Source: JAVBNF01 sp031551725
Lineage (GTDB): Bacteria > Bacteroidota > Bacteroidia > Bacteroidales > P3
DNA length: 43,407 nucleotides
Direction: 5' to 3'
NCBI GenBank assembly: GCA_031551725.1
Contig: JAVBNF010000069.1
Span: forward strand, 1 to 43,407
Shown: positions 24,573 through 31,801 of the stretch, piece by piece
Layout: every line of letters starts with the position of its first letter
Numbering within the stretch: the stretch's first letter is position 1
The notes under the pieces: model-generated
The model's database searches: none
Seen by the model: the letters and a program-made list of their open reading frames with translations, nothing else
What the model was told of the DNA's origin: nothing
Made by a program: the position numbers and the translations under genes

Positions 24573-25300
24573 CGTATATTCCATTTTTTTTGATTCGGTA
24601 AAACGTCTTGCGGAATAGACAATTTATAGAATGTTTGAAAGTTAAGAGATTTTCGTAATATTTCTACTTCTTCATTCGGATTAAGCGTTTCGAGCATAGC
24701 GCCAAGCAAAGCAATTGCTTGAGGTGTGTACTTTAATGCTAATTTCTTAATTCTACTTTTTTGGCTTTCTGACAGTTCAGAAAGTAAGAAAATTAGCCTT
24801 TGACAACTGTCTTTTGGCATTGCATCGGGAATATTTTTGAAGAAACGCAGACAATCGAGCAATTGCAGCAACGGAATATTTTCCTTTGTAATTATATTCC
24901 ACTGTTTTACAAATTGTATTCTGTAATAACTGCGTTTCGTATTTTTCTTGTCTTTTAAAGTTCCTATTTGCAAAATAGCCGAAACCTGAGTCGTCAACCC
25001 TAATTCATTGAAAATTTGATAACCTGTAATATATCCAATCTGTTTTCCGTTTTCCGTAAGCAAATCCTTTACAATTTGATAACTGTCGGGGTTTAATTCG
25101 CCAAATTCAGTCATTTTTGTTTTGTAGTAACGGCCTTTTGACAGTCGGCGGATTTTGCCTGCTTTTGTCAAATTTTCCAAAACTTTGTTGACCGACTTCT
25201 GTTTGGTTACATCAACAGGAAAATCGCTTGCGGTAAAAACATATCCATAAGCAAAATTTACAATTTTTTCTATTACTATATCTGTGATTTTATCTGTCAT
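24569..25300 (-). CDS. abiEi: AbiEi-type antitoxin / transcriptional repressor
   Basis: A 243-residue antitoxin (AbiEi / DUF6088 type). The N-terminal ~75 residues form a winged helix-turn-helix (VFTASDFPVDVTKQKSVNKV then LTKAGKIRRLSKGRYYK). The C-terminal part is the antitoxicity domain typical of the family. Such antitoxins are known to repress their own operon by binding inverted repeats at the promoter, and a perfect inverted repeat overlaps the promoter here. The stop is coupled to the toxin start by an ATGA overlap. Confidence 0.88.
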   Translation of the reverse strand: MTDKITDIVIEKIVNFAYGYVFTASDFPVDVTKQKSVNKVLENLTKAGKIRRLSKGRYYKTKMTEFGELNPDSYQIVKDLLTENGKQIGYITGYQIFNELGLTTQVSAILQIGTLKDKKNTKRSYYRIQFVKQWNIITKENIPLLQLLDCLRFFKNIPDAMPKDSCQRLIFLLSELSESQKSRIKKLALKYTPQAIALLGAMLETLNPNEEVEILRKSLNFQTFYKLSIPQDVLPNQKKWNIR

Positions 25301-25412
25301 ATATTTGCTGAAATTTCGTTTTTACTCCTGCAAAAACACGTGTAATTAAAAATGTAGATGGAATTTTTTCATATTGCTTCCCATTCAGTAGATTTTATTT
25401 AAAACATTCCTG

Positions 25413-25456
25413 CAAAGATACATATTTTTCGTGTTTTTTCCTAAAAAAACACGAAA
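25413..25456 (-). promoter_or_regulatory. AbiE promoter and palindromic operator
   Basis: On the minus strand a -7 element TATCTTTG (25420-25413) lies 113 bp before the antitoxin start. Directly upstream is a perfect inverted repeat with 13-bp arms TTTCGTGTTTTTT (25427-25439) and AAAAAACACGAAA (25444-25456), covering the -33 region. This is the expected position for AbiEi autorepression. The 25301-25662 gap otherwise holds attC-like site 1. Confidence 0.78.
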
Positions 25457-25533
25457 TTATTTTTTATGGTTTTTTCAAATCAAATATACTCCCTTTTGAT
25501 ACTTCAATATAGTACCCTCTGTCCATAGCTGAC

Positions 25534-25645
25534 GCCTAACGGCTTGCGGGCGACTTCTCTATCCCACGAGACAAAAGCCGAAGCGGGCGACAAAAGTTCA
25601 ATTACCGATTCTAGCCCGCTTGCAGGCAGGACGCAAGTTAGGGGC
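25534..25645 (-). repeat. attC-like site 1 (between nuclease-like cassette and AbiE)
   Basis: On the minus strand the 112-bp site opens GCCCCTAAC-TTGCG (25645-25632) and closes GCCGTTAGGC (25543-25534). The GTTAGGC is an exact GTTRRRY core, and the outer arms CTAAC/GTTAG pair. Inner arms GCCCGC (25614-25619) and GCGGGC (25546-25551) add a second stem, with more GC-rich pairing within. The gene before it stops 18 bp away. Confidence 0.55.
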
Positions 25646-25662
25646 TGCCTTTTTTGTCAGTC

Positions 25663-26865
25663 TCATATTTTGTATTTAGTTACGTCAACCATAAAACCTT
25701 TCTTTATTTGAGGTTGAGCTAGTAAATATTTGTTATCACGATTATGAATGACTACGTGCCAATACATTCTGTCTTCATTTTCTGTTGTCCAGAAGTTTTT
25801 TACTAATGGTTCAAATTCGGAATATGGGATCAAGAATAGTTTGTCGGGGGAACCACAGCCAAAAGCGACAAAAGCTTTATCTAAAGTTTTCAAGAAGTCG
25901 TCCTGATGAGGATGAAATGCAAACCAAAATTTTTCGTGTTGTCCTTGCTTGTGTGGTTTTGAAATTGCACAAATTAACCCAGCCGTTTTATCTTTGTTAG
26001 TGTATGATATTCTTGTCTGTTTAATGAAGTTAATATTCAATTTTGCAGTAATTCTAGTCAAGCACTGTTCGTGGAAATTTACTGGTGTTGCTTTGTGTTC
26101 AGAAGCTTTTCGCTTTTTCTTTTCTATTGGAAGCTCTTCTATATCTTCAATATCATCTTCGGTTTGCTCATCAAGTTGAAGGTCTTGAGAAGTTAAGAAT
26201 ATTAGTTCTATTAGTTTGTCTATTCGAGTATATTCTCTCGGCTTTAAAAGTTCGTTGATTTGTTGAATTGTTTTGGTGTCATTTAAGGTTTCCTTTAGAC
26301 TCAATAGTTTAAGCAATGAATCTGTGCTTAATAATCGAATGTCCCAAGCGTGTTGAGAACCTCTAATTTGAGCTTCAAGGTCTCCTGTGTCTTGTCTTCC
26401 AACAACTATTAAAATTGAAGATTGTGTTTTACTTATTCGATTTTGTTCAATTAATTTTCTGCGATATCCTGCGATAGTATCAAGATTAATTCTGTAAGCA
26501 TCCGTTGTCTTTACTTCAAGAATTAAGCTGTGTTCCTCCGTTGAAGTCCAAATACCGTCAAATCCAATGTCGTTTTGTTTCCCTCTGTAAAGTCCGTGTT
26601 CAACAGAAAAGCCGAGTCGTGTTCCGATTTGATTAATAATGTCTTGTAGTGCAAATCCACTATCGGGAAAACCATCAGTTAAACAGTTATCAGCAAATTG
26701 CTTTAGCAGCGATGAAGGAACTTGGCTAAGAAGGTCACGAAATTCTATAGACGTTATATTATTGTCCTTGAGTTTACCGTCGCCAGCAAATGCAAGAATT
26801 TGGGAAAGTGATTTTGAATCAAACGTTCCTTTGCTATTTGCCCAGATTTCTGTAATGTTATTCAT
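25663..26865 (-). CDS. Putative PD-(D/E)XK nuclease-like cassette protein
   Basis: A 400-residue protein not assigned to a named family. Residues ~104-145 read FDGIW...LILEVKTTDAYRI, which fits the PD-(D/E)XK nuclease pattern (Asp then Glu-x-Lys after a beta strand), with a following helix DTIAGYRRKLIEQ. A charged linker (EDDIEDIEELPIEKKKRK, ~240-260) separates it from a C-terminal ~130-residue domain of unknown kind. No methyltransferase is adjacent. A restriction or anti-phage role is an inference from the motif and from sitting in a cassette next to AbiE. The ATG at 26865 lies 44 bp after attC-like site 0. Confidence 0.65.
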   Translation of the reverse strand: MNNITEIWANSKGTFDSKSLSQILAFAGDGKLKDNNITSIEFRDLLSQVPSSLLKQFADNCLTDGFPDSGFALQDIINQIGTRLGFSVEHGLYRGKQNDIGFDGIWTSTEEHSLILEVKTTDAYRINLDTIAGYRRKLIEQNRISKTQSSILIVVGRQDTGDLEAQIRGSQHAWDIRLLSTDSLLKLLSLKETLNDTKTIQQINELLKPREYTRIDKLIELIFLTSQDLQLDEQTEDDIEDIEELPIEKKKRKASEHKATPVNFHEQCLTRITAKLNINFIKQTRISYTNKDKTAGLICAISKPHKQGQHEKFWFAFHPHQDDFLKTLDKAFVAFGCGSPDKLFLIPYSEFEPLVKNFWTTENEDRMYWHVVIHNRDNKYLLAQPQIKKGFMVDVTKYKI

Positions 26866-26909
26866 ATTTATCTTATCATTATTATTGTATTATGCTGTTG
26901 TTTAAGGTT

Positions 26910-26972
26910 GCCCCTAACTTATGTATAGCCTCCATAAAGGTAAGGCTACCCTCAAAATATTTCGTTGTTGGC
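26910..26972 (-). repeat. attC-like site 0 (head of the array)
   Basis: On the minus strand this 63-bp site opens GCCAACAAC and ends GTTAGGGGC; the outer trios GCC/GGC and AAC/GTT pair. An inner stem TAGCCT/AGGCTA lies between them. Size and layout fit a small attC, though the core hexamers are degenerate. The rest of the 26866-27290 gap holds the short ORF at 27019-27147 and AT-rich sequence without other recognisable signals. Confidence 0.42.
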
Positions 26973-27018
26973 GTACCTCGAGGTAATGTTCTACTGTATG
27001 TAATCCTAAAGTTCCAAA

Positions 27019-27147
27019 TCATCGAATGGCGATTTTATTTGTTGAATACTCTGCATGTTTATAATGCCGATTAAAATCGCTCACATCGCCATTGTCAATT
27101 TCCAAAATGTCTTTTTGTGAATGATAATTGAAAAAATCTGCAGGCAT
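27019..27147 (-). CDS. Short ORF (42 aa) at the head of the cassette array
   Basis: A 42-codon ORF beginning MPADFFNYHSQKDILEIDNG and ending at TGA (27021-27019). It is preceded by a very good promoter (27161-27191), so it is probably transcribed. Beyond the TGA the same frame stays open for 34 more codons (FGTLGLHTVEHYLEV..., to the TAG inside the attC-like GTTAG). This suggests a longer ancestral protein with a nonsense mutation. It is not recognised. It may be the first cassette, a truncated host gene, or a leader. Confidence 0.45.
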   Translation of the reverse strand: MPADFFNYHSQKDILEIDNGDVSDFNRHYKHAEYSTNKIAIR

Positions 27148-27160
27148 GATGCTATCTTCG

Positions 27161-27191
27161 CAAAGATAACATCTTTTACTTGGAAAACAAA
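27161..27191 (-). promoter_or_regulatory. Strong promoter pointing into the cassette array
   Basis: The minus strand carries TTTG (27191-27188), a 19-nt spacer and TATCTTTG (27168-27161), a full consensus promoter. It could transcribe the short ORF and the cassettes beyond it, the position an integron Pc promoter would have. Confidence 0.75.
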
Positions 27192-27290
27192 GAATTATTA
27201 GCTATAAACTATTTTTTTTAATAAAAATACCAACAAAGAATAATTTTAAACTTTCTTACTTTCTCAAGAACTAAAATTGAGTTTATAAAA

Positions 27291-29021
27291 CTACCTCGCT
27301 TTCGGCAATTGAAAAAGAAACTCCAGGCCACCTTCTGCCCTATTTTTAGCCACAATTGTGCCTTTGTGAAAGATGATTGCATTTTTCACAATCGACAAGC
27401 CCAAGCCGGAACCGCCGGTATCGCGCGTGCGGCCGGAATCGATGCGGTAAAAACGTTCGAACAAACGATGCAAATGTTGCTCGTTGGCAATGCCCACGCC
27501 ATTGTCGGAATATGAAAAATAATAGAAATCCTTGTCTTCGTTGTATTTGCTGACAAAAATCTTGATGTTGCTTCCGGCATAGCGAACGGCATTGTCGGTT
27601 AAATTGCGAAAAATGGAATAAAGCAAATTCGGATTTCCGTTCACAAGCACAGTATCATCAATGTTCCACTGCATGTCAATGCCTTTATCTTGAAGATTTT
27701 TTTCGAGGTCGGACTTCACTTTTTCCAATGTTTTCAGAATGGAAACGGGCTCCATTTCAAAGGTCTGCGATGCTTCTTCCATTTTGGTAATCAAACTCAT
27801 ATCTTGAATTAATTCCGATAATATTAATGTTTGATTATAGGCTTTCGCTAAAAATTCGTGTTGCTTTTCGGCAGACATTTTCTGTTCCAAAACGGTTTCC
27901 AAATAACCGCGGATACTGGTAACGGGGGTGCGTAATTCGTGTGCGATATTGCCCGTCATTTCTTGTTTCAGCACGCGCGTTTTTTCGTGTCCGGTAATGT
28001 CGTTGATCACAATTTCAAAACTTTGATTTTCAAAAATCGTCACACGCAAAGCGAAATTTTTACCATGTTTATTGATTTGCGTTTCGAAATAATTCTCGTC
28101 TTTTTTATGTCGTGACAAGAACACATTTATTTGCGCAAAATCCGCATCAGCAAAGAGTTTTTCGGGAGTTCCGTCCACATCGTCGCTAATTACATTCAGA
28201 TATTGAATGAATAATCCGTTGTAAAATTCCACTTTTTTATCGGCTGTGAAAAAGCACAACCCCTCTTCGGAATTATATACGTGTTGCAAAAGTTTTTCGC
28301 GTTCGTGTGTAAGTTCAATTTCTTTTTCCTTTAATTTACGGTAGTTTTCGGAGATTTTCACACCCATTGCCCCCAATTCATCATCCGGGAAATCCAACGA
28401 AAACGTAAGCGTTTCATCATTTTCCGCCAGGTGGGTAAAGTCGCTCAATTGTTTGATTGATTTACCGAAACGATTGGCTACATAGTTGATTAAAAGCAAT
28501 ACGGCCGCAAAAACGACAAAAATATAATATAGAAAATAATTATCAGTTTTCAAAAAATGCTTGAGCTGTATGTCATACGGCAAAGCCACACGGATGTAGT
28601 GATTTGGAAAACGTTTGGCATAATACAGATATTCTTTTTGGTTAGAAGCAGAAAGACGGATGTCGCTTCCTCGTCCTTCTTTCTGAGCTTTAACAACTTC
28701 CGGGCGGTGTGCATGATTTTCCAGTTGTCCGATTTCTTTAATCATGTTATCGTATAAAACTGCGCCGTTTTTTTCTATTAAAGTCAAGCGGATATTATTC
28801 GGAAGCACTTCGAGCAAGGTATCCATCACATGGCTTTCCAACTGATATTTTCTCAAAGCTGCATCAATCATATTTGCATAAGCATCGAGTTTTTCTTCCA
28901 ATGCTTCTGTTTTCAAATTGCGTTCGTGCCCTTGTTCAAGTGCAACAATACCAACGGCAAAAAGCACAAATATCAAAAAGAAATAGGAGAACAACCGTTG
29001 TTTATATGTTATTTTTTTCAT
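27291..29021 (-). CDS. phoR: Phosphate-responsive sensor histidine kinase (PhoR-like)
   Basis: A 576-residue membrane kinase. Membrane helices at ~11-31 and ~157-180 enclose a periplasmic domain of ~125 residues. A HAMP-like linker and a PAS-like region (LLQHVYNSEEGLCFFTADKK) follow. HisKA has the phospho-acceptor in GNIAHELRTPVTSIRGYLE, and HATPase has the N box NLTDNAVRY, DNGVGI and TGGSGLGLSIVK. The stop-to-start spacing with phoB is zero bases. Together with the pst genes upstream it should sense phosphate shortage via the PstSCAB/PhoU complex. Confidence 0.92.
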   Translation of the reverse strand: MKKITYKQRLFSYFFLIFVLFAVGIVALEQGHERNLKTEALEEKLDAYANMIDAALRKYQLESHVMDTLLEVLPNNIRLTLIEKNGAVLYDNMIKEIGQLENHAHRPEVVKAQKEGRGSDIRLSASNQKEYLYYAKRFPNHYIRVALPYDIQLKHFLKTDNYFLYYIFVVFAAVLLLINYVANRFGKSIKQLSDFTHLAENDETLTFSLDFPDDELGAMGVKISENYRKLKEKEIELTHEREKLLQHVYNSEEGLCFFTADKKVEFYNGLFIQYLNVISDDVDGTPEKLFADADFAQINVFLSRHKKDENYFETQINKHGKNFALRVTIFENQSFEIVINDITGHEKTRVLKQEMTGNIAHELRTPVTSIRGYLETVLEQKMSAEKQHEFLAKAYNQTLILSELIQDMSLITKMEEASQTFEMEPVSILKTLEKVKSDLEKNLQDKGIDMQWNIDDTVLVNGNPNLLYSIFRNLTDNAVRYAGSNIKIFVSKYNEDKDFYYFSYSDNGVGIANEQHLHRLFERFYRIDSGRTRDTGGSGLGLSIVKNAIIFHKGTIVAKNRAEGGLEFLFQLPKAR

Positions 29022-29708
29022 TTATTTTGAGGTATTAAACCGGTATCCATAGCCCGGTTTATTATAAATTAAAGAGGCTTTTTCGCCTAATTTTTTCCGC
29101 AAACGGGCAATGTGTACATCCACCGTACGCTCAGTAATGAAAGGCGTTTCCTTCCATACTTTGTCAATAATTTCGTCGCGCGAAAATACACGTTCCGGAT
29201 GTTCGCACAACAAAGTCAGAATTTCGAATTCGGTTTTAGTCAATGCTATCTTTTCATTATTGATAAAAACTTCTTTTGTATCGAAATTAATATGCAAATC
29301 ATCGCACATATATTTTCCATTGGAAATATTTTCATTTAGAAATATTTTCCGTCGTTTAAGAATAGCTTTCACTCGCGCCGATACTTCTTTAATGGAAAAC
29401 GGTTTGGAAATATAGTCATCCCCTCCCACGGAAAAGCCCGTAAGCATGTCGTTTTCAGTATCTTTTGCCGTAAGGAAAATAATCGGGATTTGATTTCCTG
29501 TTTTGCGCAATGTTTCGGCCATTTTATAGCCCGACATGCCTCCCATCATCACATCCAGAAGAATGAGCGAATATTCGGAAGTTACTATTTTCAAGGCTTC
29601 TTCGGCAGAATATGCAATTGAAATGTCGTAACCTTCGTTTGCAAGGTTAAACTCAAGGATTTCACAAATATTGGGTTCATCGTCGACGATGAGAATTTTT
29701 TCATTCAT
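29022..29708 (-). CDS. phoB: OmpR-family response regulator (PhoB-like)
   Basis: A 228-residue response regulator. The receiver domain has the acidic pair DDE (9-11), the phospho-acceptor Asp52 in LILLDVMM, and the conserved Thr and Lys in FLTAKD and SKPF. The C-terminal winged helix (~135-228, with VDVHIARLRKKLGE) binds DNA. The likely targets are the 11-bp repeat arrays at 32695, 34861 and 37460. It is transcribed with phoR. The 97-bp gap upstream to phoU holds a TACGATG-unit hairpin. Confidence 0.93.
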   Translation of the reverse strand: MNEKILIVDDEPNICEILEFNLANEGYDISIAYSAEEALKIVTSEYSLILLDVMMGGMSGYKMAETLRKTGNQIPIIFLTAKDTENDMLTGFSVGGDDYISKPFSIKEVSARVKAILKRRKIFLNENISNGKYMCDDLHINFDTKEVFINNEKIALTKTEFEILTLLCEHPERVFSRDEIIDKVWKETPFITERTVDVHIARLRKKLGEKASLIYNKPGYGYRFNTSK

Positions 29709-29716
29709 AGCATTTT

Positions 29717-29768
29717 ATTTACGATTTACGATGTACGATGTACGATGTAACATCATGCTTCGTAAATC
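29717..29768. repeat. TACGATG-unit hairpin before phoB
   Basis: Tandem TACGATGTACGATG units are bounded by perfect 9-bp arms GATTTACGA (29723-29731) and TCGTAAATC (29760-29768). This is the same unit as at 16382-16455. It is located between phoU and phoB and would fold in the shared mRNA. Confidence 0.7.
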
Positions 29769-29805
29769 AATTGTAAAAATACAAAATAATCGATAATCGA
29801 CAAAA

Positions 29806-30471
29806 CTATTTGTGTTGTCCGTGTTTCAAGACTTTTGCATCAATGTAAAAAACAATTTCTTCAATGATATTATTGCAATGATCGCCAATACGTTCCAGTC
29901 TTCGCGTAATCATGAGGAGTTTCAATCCGCAATAAGCAAAATCGCTATTTTTCTGTATGTATGTTGACAAAATATCAAATGTCCGATGATAAAGTTCGTC
30001 CATTTCATCATCTTTCATCATAATCTTTCCGGCAATTTGCGAGCTTTCGGCTTCGAGCGCCACAAAGCTGTCGGACAACATTCCAATAACAATCTCAAAT
30101 GCTTTTTCCATTTGCAAATCTTCCAATAATTGCGGATCTGCATTTGCACAATCGAGTTTAACAACATGGCGCGCAATTCCTTCTGCAAAATCGCCGATAC
30201 GTTCGAGCGTACTGCTGATTTTTATCAGTGATAAAACCAAGCGCAAATCAATGGCCACCGGACTGTACAACGCTATATAGTTTTCACAATCGCTGTTGAT
30301 CTTGAGTTCGAAAGCATCCACGCGTTTTTCGCGACTCACGATTTCGCGCGCCAAATTCATGTCGTTATTTAAAAACGCCTGTTTGGATTTTTCAAGTTGC
30401 GAAAGTACTAACTTCCACATTTCGCTTACCTCGTCTTTGAGGGCTTGCAGTTCTTCTTCTGTATGCTTCAT
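29806..30471 (-). CDS. phoU: Phosphate transport regulator PhoU
   Basis: A 221-residue all-helical cytosolic protein with the duplicated PhoU fold. Each half carries an acidic metal-binding type motif (RLVLSLIKISSTLERIGDFA and LLMITRRLERIGDHCNNI). PhoU links the PstSCAB transporter to the PhoR kinase and keeps the regulon off when phosphate is plentiful. Its neighbours are pstB upstream and phoBR downstream. The 83-bp gap to pstB contains a GAGAATGG-type hairpin repeat. Confidence 0.94.
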   Translation of the reverse strand: MKHTEEELQALKDEVSEMWKLVLSQLEKSKQAFLNNDMNLAREIVSREKRVDAFELKINSDCENYIALYSPVAIDLRLVLSLIKISSTLERIGDFAEGIARHVVKLDCANADPQLLEDLQMEKAFEIVIGMLSDSFVALEAESSQIAGKIMMKDDEMDELYHRTFDILSTYIQKNSDFAYCGLKLLMITRRLERIGDHCNNIIEEIVFYIDAKVLKHGQHK

Positions 30472-30476
30472 AATAA

Positions 30477-30557
30477 TTGAGAGTTGAGAATGGAGAGTGG
30501 AGAATTAAGAACAGGAAGTTCATTCTCCGTTCTCAATTCTCAATTCTCCATTAATTA
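30477..30557. repeat. GAGAATGG-type hairpin repeat between pstB and phoU (copy A)
   Basis: The left arm (30477-30511) is made of TGAGAATGGAGAGTGG units and the right arm (30519-30557) of the complementary CATTCTCC/CAATTCTC units, so a long imperfect hairpin forms. The right end, TTAATTA, contributes the pstB stop codon. No ORF is inside. This is the gene-less form of the element at 31304-31805. Confidence 0.8.
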
Positions 30558-31301
30558 CCCGAATCTTCCTGTTATATAATTTTGAGTTTGTTCTTTTTCG
30601 GGACTGAGGAACATTTTTTTTGTATCGCTGAATTCCACGAGTTCGCCAAGCATGAAGAAGCCGGTTTGATCGCTCACACGAGCGGCTTGCTGCATGTTAT
30701 GCGTAACAATAACAATGGTATAATCCTTTTTTAAAGAATAAATAAGCTCTTCTATTTTCGATGTTGAAATCGGATCGAGTGCTGAAGCAGGTTCGTCCAT
30801 CAACAAAATAGATGGCGAAACAGCCAACGCTCTCGCAATGCAAAGGCGTTGTTGTTGTCCGCCCGAAAGTTCGAACGCCGATTTTTTCAATTTGTCTTTC
30901 ACTTCATCCCACAAAGCCGCCGCACGCAAGGATTCTTCCACACGCTCTGCTATGAAATGATGGTTGCCCATTCCGTTCACACGCAATCCGTAGGCCACAT
31001 TTTCGAAAATGGATTTCGGAAATGGATTCGGTTTTTGAAAGACCATGCCAACTTGCTTACGCAATTCATCGACTTGGATGTTTTTCGCGTAAATATCTTT
31101 TCCGGCAATCAAGCATTCTCCGGTCAAATGCGTATTATCAATCAAGTCGTTCATGCGGTTAAACAAACGCAGGAACGTTGATTTACCGCATCCGGAAGGG
31201 CCGATAAACGCGGTAACCGTATTGGCATCCATTTTCATGCTAACATTTTTGATTGCATGAAAATCGCCGTAATAAAAATTTATGTTCTTTGCTTCAATCA
31301 T
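30555..31301 (-). CDS. pstB: Phosphate ABC transporter ATP-binding protein
   Basis: A 248-residue ABC ATPase. Walker A is GPSGCGKS at 34-41, the Q-loop VFQKPNPFPKS is the PstB form, the ABC signature is LSGGQQQRL, Walker B ILLMDEP, and the switch His is in VTHNMQQAARVSD. It energises phosphate import with PstA and PstC and takes part in PhoU/PhoR signalling. Separation from pstA by a 4HB gene on the other strand is unusual, so its expression may depend on read-through or an unseen promoter. Confidence 0.97.
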   Translation of the reverse strand: MIEAKNINFYYGDFHAIKNVSMKMDANTVTAFIGPSGCGKSTFLRLFNRMNDLIDNTHLTGECLIAGKDIYAKNIQVDELRKQVGMVFQKPNPFPKSIFENVAYGLRVNGMGNHHFIAERVEESLRAAALWDEVKDKLKKSAFELSGGQQQRLCIARALAVSPSILLMDEPASALDPISTSKIEELIYSLKKDYTIVIVTHNMQQAARVSDQTGFFMLGELVEFSDTKKMFLSPEKEQTQNYITGRFG

Positions 31302-31343
31302 GATTAATGGAGAAGGGAGAGTTGAGAATGGAGAATATTATAT

Positions 31344-31374
31344 TTGGAAATCATTAATTTATTATATATTTTTG
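31344..31374 (+). promoter_or_regulatory. Promoter of the four-helix-bundle gene 2
   Basis: TTG at 31344-31346, a 20-nt spacer and TATTTTTG at 31367-31374 match the Bacteroidetes consensus, 32 bp before the ATG. The gene therefore carries its own promoter within the element. Confidence 0.72.
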
Positions 31375-31406
31375 CATACTTTTTATTTACCTTAACACTT
31401 TGATTT

Positions 31407-31766
31407 ATGGAAAACATTCTTGCCACTAAATCTTATGCATTTGCACTACGAATTATTAAATTATATAAACATTTATCCACGGTACACAAAGAATTTGTAT
31501 TATCAAAACAAGTTTTACGTAGCGGCACTTCGGTCGGTGCTTTGATTAGGGAAGCCCAACATGCCCAATCAAAAGCAGATTTCCTAAATAAAATGAATAT
31601 CGCTTTAAAAGAGATTAACGAAACCGAATATTGGTTATTTCTATTAAAAGATAGTTCTTTCTTATCAGAACAGGAATTCTCTTCCATCCATCCCGATTGT
31701 GATGAATTAATCAGACTACTCGTTAGTACTGTCAAAACAACCAAAAGTTCTATCACTAAAAAATAA
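31407..31766 (+). CDS. Four-helix-bundle protein (23S rRNA intervening-sequence family)
   Basis: A 119-residue helical protein of the same family as the one at 20050 but of a different branch. It carries KSYAFALRIIKLYKHL, LSKQVLRSGTSVGALIREA (family core) and MNIALKEINETEYWLFLL. It is the only gene on the plus strand inside the minus-strand pst operon. Its stop codon directly meets the right inverted repeat. The function is unknown; relatives include Avd accessory proteins and proteins encoded in rRNA insertions. Confidence 0.9.
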   Translation: MENILATKSYAFALRIIKLYKHLSTVHKEFVLSKQVLRSGTSVGALIREAQHAQSKADFLNKMNIALKEINETEYWLFLLKDSSFLSEQEFSSIHPDCDELIRLLVSTVKTTKSSITKK

Positions 31767-31801
31767 TTCTCCATTCTCAATTCTCCATTCTCCATTCTCA
31801 A

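Larger units (their letters stand above)
22896..27147 (-). mobile_element. Integron-like cassette array without integrase (CALIN-like)
   Basis: Read on the minus strand, three attC-like sites (26972-26910, 25645-25534, 23600-23467) alternate with genes: short ORF, attC, PD-(D/E)XK-like gene, attC, AbiE pair, attC, GNAT. Genes stop 12-46 bp before each site, and all have the same orientation relative to the sites. The gene content (toxin-antitoxin, acetyltransferase, orphan nuclease-like) is typical of chromosomal integron cassettes. No integrase or attI is visible. The array lies between batA and phoR. Alternative: an unrelated Bacteroidetes dispersed repeat that mimics attC. Confidence 0.5.

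Noticed and set aside
20050..31766. A diversity-generating retroelement using the four-helix-bundle proteins as Avd
   Set aside because: No reverse transcriptase and no template/variable repeat pair with adenine-specific changes was found in the window.
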